Assembly: GCF_900109355.1 (NCBI RefSeq) | Contig: NZ_FOBF01000005.1 | Location: 372,001 to 436,000 of the forward strand | Direction of reading: 5' to 3' | Length of the DNA stretch: 64,000 nucleotides | From: Nonomuraea pusilla | Lineage (GTDB): Bacteria > Actinomycetota > Actinomycetes > Streptosporangiales > Streptosporangiaceae | In this document: one piece after another, positions 20,368 to 28,950 of the stretch | Numbering within the stretch: position 1 is the first letter of the stretch | Layout of the letters: each line of letters opens with the position of its first letter | Notes under the pieces: model-generated | The model's database searches: none | What the model was told of the DNA's origin: nothing | The model's input: the letters and a program-made list of their open reading frames with translations, nothing else | Program-made: the position numbers and the translations under genes

Positions 20368-20466
20368 GTGGGCTCTGTGATCAAGAAGCGCCGCAAGCGG
20401 ATGGCCAAGAAGAAGCACCGCAAGCTGCTGAAGAAGACGCGTATCCAGCGGCGCAACAAGAAGTAA
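20368..20466 (+). CDS. bS22-type ribosomal protein (AURKAIP1/COX24 domain)
   Basis: 32 residues, extremely basic: MGSVIKKRRKRMAKKKHRKL and then LKKTRIQRRNKK. This matches the very short 30S protein found in mycobacterial and other actinobacterial ribosomes (bS22), related to the mitochondrial AURKAIP1/COX24 domain. The GTG start has GGGGG 4 nt upstream. It lies 19 nt upstream of the epimerase gene and probably shares its transcript. Confidence 0.9.
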   Translation: MGSVIKKRRKRMAKKKHRKLLKKTRIQRRNKK

Positions 20467-20485
20467 CGACCGTTGCGAGGCGCTG

Positions 20486-21481
20486 ATGACCCACACCGTG
20501 CTCGTCACCGGGGTCTCGCGCCACATCGGCGCCCGGGTGGCGAGTGTTCTCGCCGCTGACCCGGACATCAGCCGTGTCATCGGTGTGGACACCGTGCCGC
20601 CCCCCTCGCTCACGCGAGACGGCGGCATCTCCCTCGGCCGCACCGAGTTCGTCCGGGTCGATCTGCGCAGCCCTGACATCGCGCAGGTGATCGCCGCAGC
20701 TGACATTGACATCGTCGTGCACATGAGCCTGGTCAGCGCTCCGTCGAGGAGCGGGGGCAGGGCCGTGATGAAAGAGCACAACGTGATCGGCACCATGCAG
20801 CTGCTCGGCGCCTGCCAGCGGTCGGCGACCGTCAGGCGCGTGGTCGTGCGCTCCACGACCGCCGTCTACGGCTCGTCGCCGCGCGACCCCGCGGTGTTCA
20901 GCGAGGACCTGGAGCCGCACGAGGGTCCCGTCCACGGCTACGCCAAGGACGCCGCCGAGGTCGAGGGCTACGTGCGGGGCTTCGCGCGGCGGCGTCCCGA
21001 CGTCACCGTGTCGTTGCTGCGCTTCGCCAACTTCATGGGTCCGGGCGTCGACTCGCCGCTCACGCGGTACTTCACGCAACCGGTGCTGCCCACCGTGTTC
21101 GGCTTCGACCCGCGGCTGCAGTTCGTCCACGAGGACGACGGGGTCGAGGTGCTGCGGCGGATGGCGACAGAAGACCACCCCGGCACGTACAACGTGGCCG
21201 GGGCAGGCGTGCTGCTGCTGTCGCAGTGCGCGCGGCGGGCCGGGCGGCTCACCATGCCCCTCGTCTCGCCGGCCTTCAAGATGATCGGCAACGCCGCGCG
21301 GCGGTTCGGGCTGGTCGAGTACTCACCCGAGCAGCTCAGGCTGATGAGCTACGGCCGGGCCGTCGACACCTCCAGCCTGGAGGCCGAGCTGGGCTGGAGG
21401 CCCAAGTTCACCACGGCGGCGGCGTTCGACGACTTCCTGCGCTCGCGGGACCTGCATCCGCTGGGAGGTGTTCGGCGGTGA
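20486..21481 (+). CDS. NAD-dependent epimerase/dehydratase family protein
   Basis: 331 residues, extended SDR fold. The Rossmann start is VLVTGVSRHIGARVASVLAA, a variant of TGxxGxxG. The region that should carry YxxxK reads HGYAKDAAEVEGYVRGFA, so the Lys is two positions after Tyr and an Ala is at the canonical place; the usual catalytic pair is absent or shifted. Actinomycete-specific family with no proven substrate. The stop overlaps the acyltransferase GTG by 4 nt, so the two are coupled and a role in lipid or envelope metabolism is plausible. Confidence 0.82.
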   Translation: MTHTVLVTGVSRHIGARVASVLAADPDISRVIGVDTVPPPSLTRDGGISLGRTEFVRVDLRSPDIAQVIAAADIDIVVHMSLVSAPSRSGGRAVMKEHNVIGTMQLLGACQRSATVRRVVVRSTTAVYGSSPRDPAVFSEDLEPHEGPVHGYAKDAAEVEGYVRGFARRRPDVTVSLLRFANFMGPGVDSPLTRYFTQPVLPTVFGFDPRLQFVHEDDGVEVLRRMATEDHPGTYNVAGAGVLLLSQCARRAGRLTMPLVSPAFKMIGNAARRFGLVEYSPEQLRLMSYGRAVDTSSLEAELGWRPKFTTAAAFDDFLRSRDLHPLGGVRR

Positions 21482-22377
21482 GCGTGCCCCACGAGGAGGA
21501 CGCGCGGGTCATCCCGATCAGCGCGGCGCCCTCCTACGAGGAGCCCGACCCGGTCGCGCGCGCGCTCGCGTTCCTGCGCAGGCGCGTCACCGGCGACTAC
21601 GAGGTCGACGAGTTCGGCTACGACCCCGAACTGACCGACAAGGTCGTCCTCGAACTGCTGCGGCCCCTCTACCGCAGCTGGTTCAGGGTGGAGACGCTGG
21701 AGCTGAAGAACCTGCCGGAGGAGGGCGGCGCGCTCGTCGTCGCCAACCACTCGGGCACCCTGCCGCTCGACGCGCTGATGATGCAGGTGGCGCTGCACGA
21801 CGAGGCGGGCAGGCCGCTGCGGCTGCTCGGCGCCGACCTGGTCTACCAGCTCCCCGTGCTGGGCGAGCTCGCCCGCAAGACCGGCCACACGCTGGCCTGC
21901 CCCGAGGACGCCGACCGGCTGCTGCGCAAGGGTGAGCTGGTCGGGGTGTTCCCCGAGGGCTTCAAGGGCGTGGGCAAACCCTTCTCGGAACGGTACAAAC
22001 TCCAGCGGTTCGGCCGCGGCGGGTTCGTCGCCTCGGCGATCCGCGCCGGCGTGCCGATCGTGCCCACCGCCATCGTCGGCGCCGAGGAGATCTACCCCAA
22101 GATCGGCGACCTGCCGTCGCTGGCGCGGCTGCTCGGGCTGCCCTACCTGCCGATCACGCCGTTCTTCCCGCTGCTCGGGCCGCTCGGGCTGGTGCCGCTG
22201 CCGTCGAAGTGGCTGATCGAGTTCGGCGAGCCGATCCGCACCGACGAGTACGAGCCGTCGGCCGCCGACGACCCGATGCTGGTGTTCAACCTCACCGACC
22301 ACGTCCGCGAGGTCATCCAGCAGATGCTCAACGAGCTGCGGCTGCGCAGGGGCCACGCCTTCCCGCCGTTCTTCTAG
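21478..22377 (+). CDS. Lysophospholipid acyltransferase (PlsC-like)
   Basis: 299 residues. It transfers an acyl chain to a lysolipid at the membrane. The catalytic block is VVANHSGTLPLDALMMQVAL (His and Asp further apart than in classic HxxxxD), followed by VGVFPEGFKGVGKPF with the acceptor-binding PEG motif, and VPTAIVGAEEIYPK. The N-terminal 60 residues are acidic and specific to the actinomycete subfamily. The GTG overlaps the epimerase stop (GTGA). Position in lipid synthesis (phosphatidic acid or a mannosylated or special lipid) is unresolved. Confidence 0.88.
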   Translation: MSVPHEEDARVIPISAAPSYEEPDPVARALAFLRRRVTGDYEVDEFGYDPELTDKVVLELLRPLYRSWFRVETLELKNLPEEGGALVVANHSGTLPLDALMMQVALHDEAGRPLRLLGADLVYQLPVLGELARKTGHTLACPEDADRLLRKGELVGVFPEGFKGVGKPFSERYKLQRFGRGGFVASAIRAGVPIVPTAIVGAEEIYPKIGDLPSLARLLGLPYLPITPFFPLLGPLGLVPLPSKWLIEFGEPIRTDEYEPSAADDPMLVFNLTDHVREVIQQMLNELRLRRGHAFPPFF

Positions 22378-22445
22378 CCGCGGGCGCAACCGATCCGGTC
22401 GATCCGGTGTTCCCCATCCGTCCGAGTGACACCGAAGGGAACATC

Positions 22446-23240
22446 ATGGATCTTCAGCTTTCCGGCCGGGTGGCCGTCGTGACCGGTGCGTCGAAGGGCA
22501 TCGGCCTGGCCGTGGCCCGCACCCTCGCGGAGGAGGGCGCCCGCGTCGTGGCCGTCTCGCGTAGCCGTACGAGTGAGCTGCCCGAGGGCGTGCTGCACGT
22601 CGCCGCCGACCTCATGGACCCCGCCGCCCCCGCCCGGGTGGTGGAGCGGGCGGTGGAGGAGTTCGGGGGCGTGGACGTCCTCGTCAACAACGCGGGCGGG
22701 CCCCCGCCCGGCGTCACCCTGCCCAGGGTCGGCTTCATGACCCCCGACGACGCCGACTGGCTCGCCATGTTCGAGTTCAACCTGTTCTCCGCCGTACGGA
22801 TGATCAGGGCGGCGCTGCCGGTCATGCTGGAGCGCGGCGGCGGCTCCGTCGTCAACGTCTCCTCGGGCATGGCCCGCCAGCCCGGCGCCATGAACGTCGA
22901 CTACGGCGCCGCCAAGAGCGCCATGAACCACGTGAGCAAGGCGCTGTCGGAGGAGTACGGCCCGCGGGGCGTGCGCGTCAACACCGTCTCGCCCGGCCCG
23001 GTGCTCACCGACTGGTGGACCAAGCCCGGCGGCGCCGCCGACGTGATCGCCGGCATGGCGGGCGGCGACAGGGACGCCGTCATCGAGTCGGCCGCGCCGC
23101 AGATGATGCGGCTCGTCACCGGCCGCCTGGTGCGGCCCCAGGAGGTCGCCGACGCCGTCGCGCTGCTCGCGTCCCCGCGCTCGGGCAGCACCACCGGCGC
23201 CGAGTTCGCGGTGGACGGGGGTTTCCTGAAGGAGATCTAG
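22446..23240 (+). CDS. Short-chain dehydrogenase/reductase
   Basis: 264 residues, classical SDR. TGASKGIG at about 14-21 binds NAD(P), NNAGG is intact, Ser in VVNVSSGMAR and Y-A-A-K in VDYGAAKSAMNH form the catalytic triad with Asn. The end TGAEFAVDGGFLKEI matches 3-oxoacyl-ACP reductase-like SDRs. The ATG is preceded by GAAGGGAAC. Substrate unknown. It stands alone, 68 bp after the acyltransferase. Confidence 0.92.
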   Translation: MDLQLSGRVAVVTGASKGIGLAVARTLAEEGARVVAVSRSRTSELPEGVLHVAADLMDPAAPARVVERAVEEFGGVDVLVNNAGGPPPGVTLPRVGFMTPDDADWLAMFEFNLFSAVRMIRAALPVMLERGGGSVVNVSSGMARQPGAMNVDYGAAKSAMNHVSKALSEEYGPRGVRVNTVSPGPVLTDWWTKPGGAADVIAGMAGGDRDAVIESAAPQMMRLVTGRLVRPQEVADAVALLASPRSGSTTGAEFAVDGGFLKEI

Positions 23241-23315
23241 GCGACCCCCGCGTGAACCCCGGCGGCGGGTGATGGCAAGACATCGGTGACCCCGTTCCCC
23301 CACAGAAGGGCGGAG

Positions 23316-23897
23316 ATGATCACCCAGCCCGCCGTCGGCGGCGCGGACTCCGAACTCGTGAGCGCCTCGTGGACCCAACCCGAGGCGTTCTCCGCGCTGT
23401 TCGACCGCTACTCCGCCATGCTCTACCGGTACGTCTCCAGACGCCTCGGCCCCGAACCGGCCGAGGACCTCGTGGGCGAGACGTTCCTGGTGGCGTTCTC
23501 CCGCAGGAAGAGCTACGACCTGGCGTACGCCGACGCCAGGCCGTGGCTCTTCGGCATCCTCACCAAGCTCATCTCCCGGCACCACCGCAGCGAGGCGGCC
23601 CGCTACCGCACGCTGCTGCGCGCCCCCGTCGACCAGGACGTGGAGTCGCCGGCCGACCGCGTGGCGGCCGGCGTGACCGCCCAGGCCGCCCGCGGGAAGC
23701 TGGCCGGAGCCCTGGCCGCCCTGCCCGCCAAGGACCGCGACGTGCTGCTGCTGATCGCCTGGGGCGACCTCACGTACGAGGAGGTCGCGACCGCTCTCGG
23801 CATCCCGGTCGGAACCGTGCGCTCCCGCCTCAACAGGGGCAGGCGGAAGGTACGCGCCGCGCTGGGCGACACCAATCCCATGCTGGAGGAGGAGTGA
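23316..23897 (+). CDS. ECF-type RNA polymerase sigma factor
   Basis: 193 residues. Region 2 (LFDRYSAMLYRYVSRRLGPE, then PAEDLVGETFLVAF) recognises the -10 element, and region 4 (LAALPAKDRDVLLLIAWGDL, EEVATALGIPVGTVRSRLNR) the -35. There is no C-terminal SnoaL or other extension. ATG 23316 has AAGGGCGGAG upstream; a GTG at 23286 would add 10 residues. Its TGA overlaps the ATG of the LCP gene by one base (TGATG), so the two proteins are made together. An anti-sigma role for the partner is discussed there. Confidence 0.93.
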   Translation: MITQPAVGGADSELVSASWTQPEAFSALFDRYSAMLYRYVSRRLGPEPAEDLVGETFLVAFSRRKSYDLAYADARPWLFGILTKLISRHHRSEAARYRTLLRAPVDQDVESPADRVAAGVTAQAARGKLAGALAALPAKDRDVLLLIAWGDLTYEEVATALGIPVGTVRSRLNRGRRKVRAALGDTNPMLEEE

Positions 23898-24904
23898 TGA
23901 TGGACGACCTGGACCTGCTCCGCGACTTCGGCAGGGAACTGGAGCACGAGCCGCCCGCGACGCTCGCCCGGCAGCGCGACCGGCACCTGCGCGTCCGTCC
24001 GCGCCGCAGGTGGACGGGCTGGTGGACCGCCGGTCTCGTCGCCGTCGCGACCGCGCTGGCCGTCGCCGTTCCCGCGGTGCTCGTCGGCGGACGCGCCCCG
24101 GCCCCGCCGTCCGCGGGGGGCGTCGGCGCCGTGGACGTCTCCGGCGCGCTGAACGTGCTCCTCATCGGCTCCGACACCCGGGACGGCGACGGCAACGCCC
24201 GGTACGGGCCGAGGATGCGCGGCGCGGGAGCGCGCTCCGACAGCATCGTGATCGTGCACCTGCCCGCCGACCGGGGCCGCGCCACCGCCGTGAGCGTGCC
24301 GCGCGACTCGATGGTTCCCATCCCGCGCTGCGGCTCGTCCCCGGCGAGGACCGACATGATCAACTCGGCGTACGACACCGGTGGGGCGTCCTGCCTGCGC
24401 ACGGCGCTGGAGAAGCTGACCGGCCTGCGCATCGCGCACACCGTCGAGGTGGACTTCACCGGGTTCAAGTCGATGGTGGACGCGCTCGGCGGCGTCGAGG
24501 TCACCCTGCCGAGGGCGGTGGACGACCGGGCCTCCAAGCTGCGGCTGCCCGCGGGCAAGAGCATGCTGAACGGCGAGGCCGCGCTCGGCTACGCCCGTCT
24601 GCGTCACTACGGCGACGGCAGCGACGTGGCGCGGATCAAGCGGCAGGCGCAGCTCCTCCGCGCCATGCTGGACAAGGTGAAGACGGCGGCGGCCGACCCG
24701 CAGCGGCTGCGGGCGTTCCTGGGCGAGGTGCGCGCCGCGGTCAGGACGGACCTGGACCTGGAGGCGATGTACCAGCTCGCGGACGGCCTCCGGCAGACCA
24801 GCGTCACGTTCGTCACCGTGCCGTACGCGCCGCACCCGCGGGACCGGAACCGGCTGCAGTGGAAGCAGCCCGAGGCGCGCCGGCTGTTCGACGGGCTGCG
24901 CTGA
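23897..24904 (+). CDS. LCP (LytR-CpsA-Psr) family protein coupled to an ECF sigma factor
   Basis: 335 residues. Residues 1-38 (MMDDLDLLRDFGRELEHEPP, ATLARQRDRHLRVRPRRR) are cytoplasmic and look like the N-terminus of membrane proteins encoded after ECF sigma factors. One TM helix follows (about 39-63, WWTAGLVAVATALAVAVPAV). The outer LCP domain has NVLLIGSDTRDG, GARSDSIVIVHL, VSVPRDSMV and the conserved ARIKRQAQLLRAM segment. LCP enzymes attach polymers such as teichoic acids or arabinogalactan to peptidoglycan using polyprenyl carriers. Coupling to sigma and the N-terminal form suggest that it also senses or tethers the sigma factor; that part is inference. Confidence 0.88.
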   Translation: MMDDLDLLRDFGRELEHEPPATLARQRDRHLRVRPRRRWTGWWTAGLVAVATALAVAVPAVLVGGRAPAPPSAGGVGAVDVSGALNVLLIGSDTRDGDGNARYGPRMRGAGARSDSIVIVHLPADRGRATAVSVPRDSMVPIPRCGSSPARTDMINSAYDTGGASCLRTALEKLTGLRIAHTVEVDFTGFKSMVDALGGVEVTLPRAVDDRASKLRLPAGKSMLNGEAALGYARLRHYGDGSDVARIKRQAQLLRAMLDKVKTAAADPQRLRAFLGEVRAAVRTDLDLEAMYQLADGLRQTSVTFVTVPYAPHPRDRNRLQWKQPEARRLFDGLR

Positions 24905-24929
24905 CCGCCCGCCCGGGGGGCGGGGTCAG
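24901..24929. terminator. Hairpin overlapping the convergent LCP and HAD gene ends
   Basis: CTGACC...CCCG pairs with the downstream GGGC...GGTCAG with two bulged bases, spanning the stop codons of both genes. Probable bidirectional terminator. Confidence 0.5.
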
Positions 24930-25798
24930 CGGGCGCCGCGGTAGAGCTTGCGGAGGGCGATGCCCGCCGCGACGCCGCCGGCCACGGCGCCCACCCCGGC
25001 GGCGATCGGCAGCGCGGCCAGGGTCGCCTTGCGGCCGGTGCGGAAGTCCTTGACCGGCCAGTCGTGCTTCCTGGCGTGCTCGCGCAGCTCGCTGTCGGGG
25101 TTGATGGCCACCGCGTGGCCGACGAGCGACAGCATGGGCAGGTCGTTGGCCGAGTCGCTGTAGGCGGTGCAGCGGGTCAGGTCGAGGCCCTCCCTGCGGG
25201 CCAGCGCCCGCACCGCCTCAGCCTTGGCGGGCCCGTGCAGCAGGTCGCCGACCAGGCGCCCGGTGTAGACGCCGTTGCTGGTCTCGGCCACCGTGCCGAG
25301 CGCGCCGGTGAGGCCGAGCCGCTGCGCGATGACCCTGGCCAGCTCGACGGGGGTGGCGGTGACGAGCCAGACCCGCTGGCCCGCGTCGAGGTGGCTCTGC
25401 GCGAGCGCCCTGGTGCCGCCCCAGATGCGGTCGGCCATGACCTCGTCGTAGATCTCCTCGCCGAGGCGTACGACGTCGTCGACCTTGGCGCCCGCGACGA
25501 ACGCGAGCGCGGTCTCGCGGGCGACCGCGATGTGCTCGGGGTTCTCGTTGCCGCGCAGCCGGAAGACGGCCTGGCCGACGGCGAACTTGAACAGGTCGGA
25601 CGTGGTGAACATGCCGCGCGTGGCCAGCCCGCGGGCGAAGTGGTAGATCGACGCCCCGCGCATCATGGTGTTGTCGACGTCGAAGAACGCCGCGGCGTCG
25701 AGGTCGGGCTCGACCGGGGCGACGGTCACCGCGGCCTGCGCCGCCGCCTCGCCGGCGGCCTGGGCCCCGGCAGGGTGTCGTCGTGGAATGAGCCGCAT
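24926..25798 (-). CDS. HAD-IB family hydrolase
   Basis: 290 residues. The nucleophile motif is [11 protein letters not shown] with D40 and D42; motif II is WLVTATPVE, and motif III/IV is [20 protein letters not shown]. This is the SerB-like HAD-IB subfamily. A hydrophobic Gly/Ala-rich stretch near the end ([20 protein letters not shown]) may anchor it to the membrane. Substrates of the actinomycete members include phosphoserine and lipid phosphates; none is fixed here. It starts 10 nt after rsbN and is probably the last gene of the bldN operon. Confidence 0.88.
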   Translation of the reverse strand: MRLIPRRHPAGAQAAGEAAAQAAVTVAPVEPDLDAAAFFDVDNTMMRGASIYHFARGLATRGMFTTSDLFKFAVGQAVFRLRGNENPEHIAVARETALAFVAGAKVDDVVRLGEEIYDEVMADRIWGGTRALAQSHLDAGQRVWLVTATPVELARVIAQRLGLTGALGTVAETSNGVYTGRLVGDLLHGPAKAEAVRALARREGLDLTRCTAYSDSANDLPMLSLVGHAVAINPDSELREHARKHDWPVKDFRTGRKATLAALPIAAGVGAVAGGVAAGIALRKLYRGAR

Positions 25799-25808
25799 GC
25801 CGCTCAGC

Positions 25809-26606
25809 TTACCCAGCCGGGGCCACGAGGCCCTCGATGTAGTCGAGGTAACCCGCCGCCTGGCCCTGCTGCGCCTCGTCGAGCTGGTCGAGCATCGGCT
25901 CGACCGTGTCGCGCTGGTCGCGTGCGAAGTTCTTGATCTTCGGGGAGCGCGGTTCGACGCGTTCCAGGCGATTGATCCCGGAACGCGTGGAGTCCTCCAT
26001 GTCCTTGAGCGTCCTGCTCACCAGCCTGTCGTCGCGGGACGACCCGAGCAGCGAGGCGACCTCCTTGGCGCGCGTCCTCGCGGAGTCGAGCTCGCGCTCG
26101 CCGCGTTCGGCGTCGTCGATGCTGAGCTGCACGAGCGTGCTCTCTGCGGCCCGCTTGAGCGGGTACAGGGTGTCGCCAGGCACGGACCAGTACGTGGCGA
26201 AGGCCGAGAGCGTCATGGCGGCCGCCAGCCCGAAGGAGGCGAGCTGGTACAGCACCGGCTGCCGGCGGGGCGCGCGGCGACGCCGGCGGCGTCCCGCGCG
26301 GCCGTGCCCCGCGCCCTCCGCGGCGGGCTCCCCTTCGACGAGCCTGCGCGCGGTGTCGTCCAGGAGCCTGCGCGCCGTGTCGGCGGGCAGCGGGCCGCCG
26401 CCGGCGGCGTCGGCGAGGCTCCTCGGCAGCGTGGGGATCTCGATGGAGGGGGCGGAGGGATGATCGGGGGCGAGCGGGAGGCCGGAGACGAGCGCGTCAC
26501 GCAAACGGTTGCGAAAGGCGGGGTCGGGCCCTCCGCCGAGGGGCAGCGCGCGCAGCTCCGTGAGGTGCTCCAGCACGCGCTCCCGCCGCCTGCGCGCCCT
26601 ACCCAT
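25809..26606 (-). CDS. rsbN: RsbN-like anti-sigma factor for BldN (DUF5667 type)
   Basis: 265 residues. The N-terminal 110 residues are cytoplasmic and would bind sigma; then a very basic run ([16 protein letters not shown]), one TM helix ([20 protein letters not shown], about 118-137), and an outside domain starting [20 protein letters not shown], the DUF5667 signature, with long helices. In Streptomyces the protein encoded directly after bldN is RsbN, a membrane anti-sigma factor specific for BldN; gene order and domain fit. The ATG has AGGGAG 5 nt upstream. It lies 56 nt downstream of bldN. Confidence 0.8.
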   Translation of the reverse strand: MGRARRRRERVLEHLTELRALPLGGGPDPAFRNRLRDALVSGLPLAPDHPSAPSIEIPTLPRSLADAAGGGPLPADTARRLLDDTARRLVEGEPAAEGAGHGRAGRRRRRRAPRRQPVLYQLASFGLAAAMTLSAFATYWSVPGDTLYPLKRAAESTLVQLSIDDAERGERELDSARTRAKEVASLLGSSRDDRLVSRTLKDMEDSTRSGINRLERVEPRSPKIKNFARDQRDTVEPMLDQLDEAQQGQAAGYLDYIEGLVAPAG

Positions 26607-26662
26607 GGCAGCTCCCTGACAACGGTCGTGACACCTGCTCAACGAGGAGCCCGCCCGGCAGG

Positions 26663-27304
26663 TTACGCCAGGTCGTGTTTGAGCGCCCTGCCCAGTGCCC
26701 GGATGGCACGGAACTGCAGCGCTTTGATCGCTCCACTCTTCTTCCCCATGATCAGCGCGGTTTCCGCGAGGGACAGGCCGTGCAGGAACCGCAGCACCAC
26801 GCACTCCTGCTGCTCGGGATTGAGGTCTCGGACGGCCCGCAGCACCCGGTCGTTGATGATGGCCGTGACCACCGCGTTCTCCGGGATGTGCGAGCTTTCG
26901 AGCGGAACGTCGATGACCTCTCCCGTCGGGACCTCCAGCCGGTAGCGGCCCGACTTGAAGTGGTCGGTCACCAGGTTCCTGGCGATCGTGACGAGCCAGG
27001 CGCCGAAGTCCCTGCCCTGCCAGGTGAAGTCGGAGATCCTGCGCAGGGCGCGCAGGAACGTCTCGCTGGTGAGGTCCTCGGCGAGGGGGTGGGAGCCGAC
27101 CCTGAAGTAGATGTAGCGGTAGACCAGGTCGACGTAGCGGTCATAGAGCGTGCCAAAGGACTCCGTGCATCCGTTCTTGGCGTTCAGCACGAGGGTGCGG
27201 ATGTCGTCGTCGGGAGCCTCTTCACGCACGTCAAGCTCGCTCGTCCGGGCGGGGCCAGCGACCGCTGGCGCAAGCAGCCCGGCGAACGGCCACGAGTCAG
27301 GCAT
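26663..27304 (-). CDS. bldN: Developmental ECF sigma factor BldN
   Basis: 213 residues. Region 2 FGTLYDRYVDLVYRYIYFRV and SETFLRALRRISDFTWQGRD, then FGAWLVTIARNLVTDHFKSG, and region 4 LNPEQQECVVLRFLHGLSLA, GKKSGAIKALQFRAIRALGR closely match BldN as I remember it. BldN drives genes for aerial hyphae (chaplins, rodlins) in Streptomyces. The first about 35 residues are an extension; Streptomyces BldN has a longer one that is processed. AGGGA lies 7 nt before the ATG. rsbN follows as the expected antagonist. Confidence 0.85.
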   Translation of the reverse strand: MPDSWPFAGLLAPAVAGPARTSELDVREEAPDDDIRTLVLNAKNGCTESFGTLYDRYVDLVYRYIYFRVGSHPLAEDLTSETFLRALRRISDFTWQGRDFGAWLVTIARNLVTDHFKSGRYRLEVPTGEVIDVPLESSHIPENAVVTAIINDRVLRAVRDLNPEQQECVVLRFLHGLSLAETALIMGKKSGAIKALQFRAIRALGRALKHDLA

Positions 27305-27482
27305 CCGATATCCCTAGGGGTAAGGGGTGCGGCGTGCTCGAACACTCTAGAAATCAACTGGAAATTCCACAATCCACTCCCTGCTGTCATGACTCGCTTT
27401 AACCGGCAGCTAACGTGTGGACCGTCCCCTTCCCTCTTCGGCTACCGCCAGGTGAGGATCGTCCGGCAGCATTGGAGTCACC

Positions 27483-28943
27483 ATGGAGATCCTCGTTGCT
27501 GTCATTGCTTTCGCCGGTGCGCTCCTGGCCGCGATCGGCGCCGGGGCGCTGGTCCGCCGGCTGCGCGAGGAGCCCGAGGGGTGGCTGATCGCCTGGACCG
27601 TGGCAGCCGTCGCCCTGTGCCTGTCGCTCGGCGCGATCGGGGTGGGGTACCTGGTCGGGTTCGGCCCGGTGACGTTCCGGCTGTACCAGCTCACGGGATC
27701 CCTGCTGGCGCCGCTGTGGCTGGCTGTCGGGCTGGTGCAGCTCCTGCCTGAGAAGGTGCCGCCGAAGTTCCTCGGCTGGCTGTTCGGCATCGCCTTCACC
27801 GTCGTCTCGGCCGCGATCCTCGTGATCGACCCGCTGAAGTCCGAGGAGATGGGCAAGGCGCTGCCGTCGGGGGCGGCCCACTGGAACATCTTCCCCAGCT
27901 ACCTGCTCGTCGCGGTGCACTCCGTCGCCGTGCTCATCATGCTCGGCGCCCTGGTGGTCGCCGCGCTCAAGTGGCGCAACGGCGACGACTACGACACCGA
28001 CAACCTGCACGCCACCCTGGTCGTCGCGCCGTCGGGCATCGCGCTCGTCGGCGCGATGCGTTTCACCGTGCCCGCGCTGTTCACCACCGCGCTGCTCGCC
28101 GTGGCGGGCGCGGCCGTCTGGTACACCGTGCTGCGGCCGCTGGCGCCGTACGAGGACGACGAGGACGACGACGACTTCGACGACGAGCCCCCGTCGCGCG
28201 GGCGCAGGGCCGCGCCCGAGCCCGGCCGCAGGCACCTCGACGACGCGCGCGGGCCGCTGTCGGAGCCCCTGGGCCGCAGGGTCGCGCCCGAGCCCGTCAC
28301 GATGGCCGCGGAGGCGCCCCCGCCGCCCGCGCCGCCCTCCATGCCGCCCTCCATGCCGCCCTCCGCGCCGCCTGTGCCGCCGCGCAGGGCGTCAGGCCTG
28401 GGCGACCTGGTGGCCGAGTACCGCGCGGGCGACCTCGACGCGCAGGCCGCGTCCAGGATGCCGCAGGCGGCCGATCCCGGCCCCGCCACCGGCTACATCA
28501 TGAACACCGCCCCGCCGCACGCCCCGGTCCAGGCGCCGCCCGCCACGGGCGCGGCCCACCCCGGGCAGGACGTGTTCGCGCCCCCGCAGCCGCAGCCCGG
28601 CTCCGCCAGGCCGTCGCCGAGCATCTACGGCCTGCTGACCGTCTTCACCATCGTCGACGGCTCGGGCGAGGCGTTCGACCGGCTGGCCGAGGCCACGGTC
28701 GAGGCCGTGCGCAGGGGCGAGCCCGACACCCTCGTGTACGCCTGCCACGCCGTGAAGTCGGCGCCGCTGCAGCGCATCGTCTACGAGCTGTACCGCGACG
28801 AGGTGGCCTACCGCGACCACCAGCGCCAGCCGCACGTCGAGCGGTTCGTCAGCGAGCGGCAGACCATGGTGCTCGCCACGAACGTCATCGAGCTCACCGT
28901 GAACGCGGCCAAGGTGGTGCCCCTGCCCACGGCGATGTTCTAG
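27483..28943 (+). CDS. Seven-TM membrane protein with proline-rich linker and C-terminal ABM-like domain
   Basis: 486 residues in three parts. Residues 1-220 have seven hydrophobic segments (about 1-24, 33-60, 69-88, 97-115, 139-163, 178-193, 196-217). Residues 221-375 are a disordered linker with an acidic run (EDDEDDDDFDD) and repeats of PPSMPP. Residues 376-486 resemble the ABM (antibiotic biosynthesis monooxygenase) dimeric alpha/beta barrel: GEAFDRLAEATVEAVRRGEP, LVYACHAV, IVYELYRDEVAYRDHQRQPH. ABM relatives include quinol monooxygenases and haem-degrading enzymes. GGAG precedes the ATG. It is divergent from bldN and followed by the rex-hem region. The function is unknown; the ABM match is by eye. 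Confidence 0.75.
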   Translation: MEILVAVIAFAGALLAAIGAGALVRRLREEPEGWLIAWTVAAVALCLSLGAIGVGYLVGFGPVTFRLYQLTGSLLAPLWLAVGLVQLLPEKVPPKFLGWLFGIAFTVVSAAILVIDPLKSEEMGKALPSGAAHWNIFPSYLLVAVHSVAVLIMLGALVVAALKWRNGDDYDTDNLHATLVVAPSGIALVGAMRFTVPALFTTALLAVAGAAVWYTVLRPLAPYEDDEDDDDFDDEPPSRGRRAAPEPGRRHLDDARGPLSEPLGRRVAPEPVTMAAEAPPPPAPPSMPPSMPPSAPPVPPRRASGLGDLVAEYRAGDLDAQAASRMPQAADPGPATGYIMNTAPPHAPVQAPPATGAAHPGQDVFAPPQPQPGSARPSPSIYGLLTVFTIVDGSGEAFDRLAEATVEAVRRGEPDTLVYACHAVKSAPLQRIVYELYRDEVAYRDHQRQPHVERFVSERQTMVLATNVIELTVNAAKVVPLPTAMF

Positions 28944-28950
28944 CGCCCGG

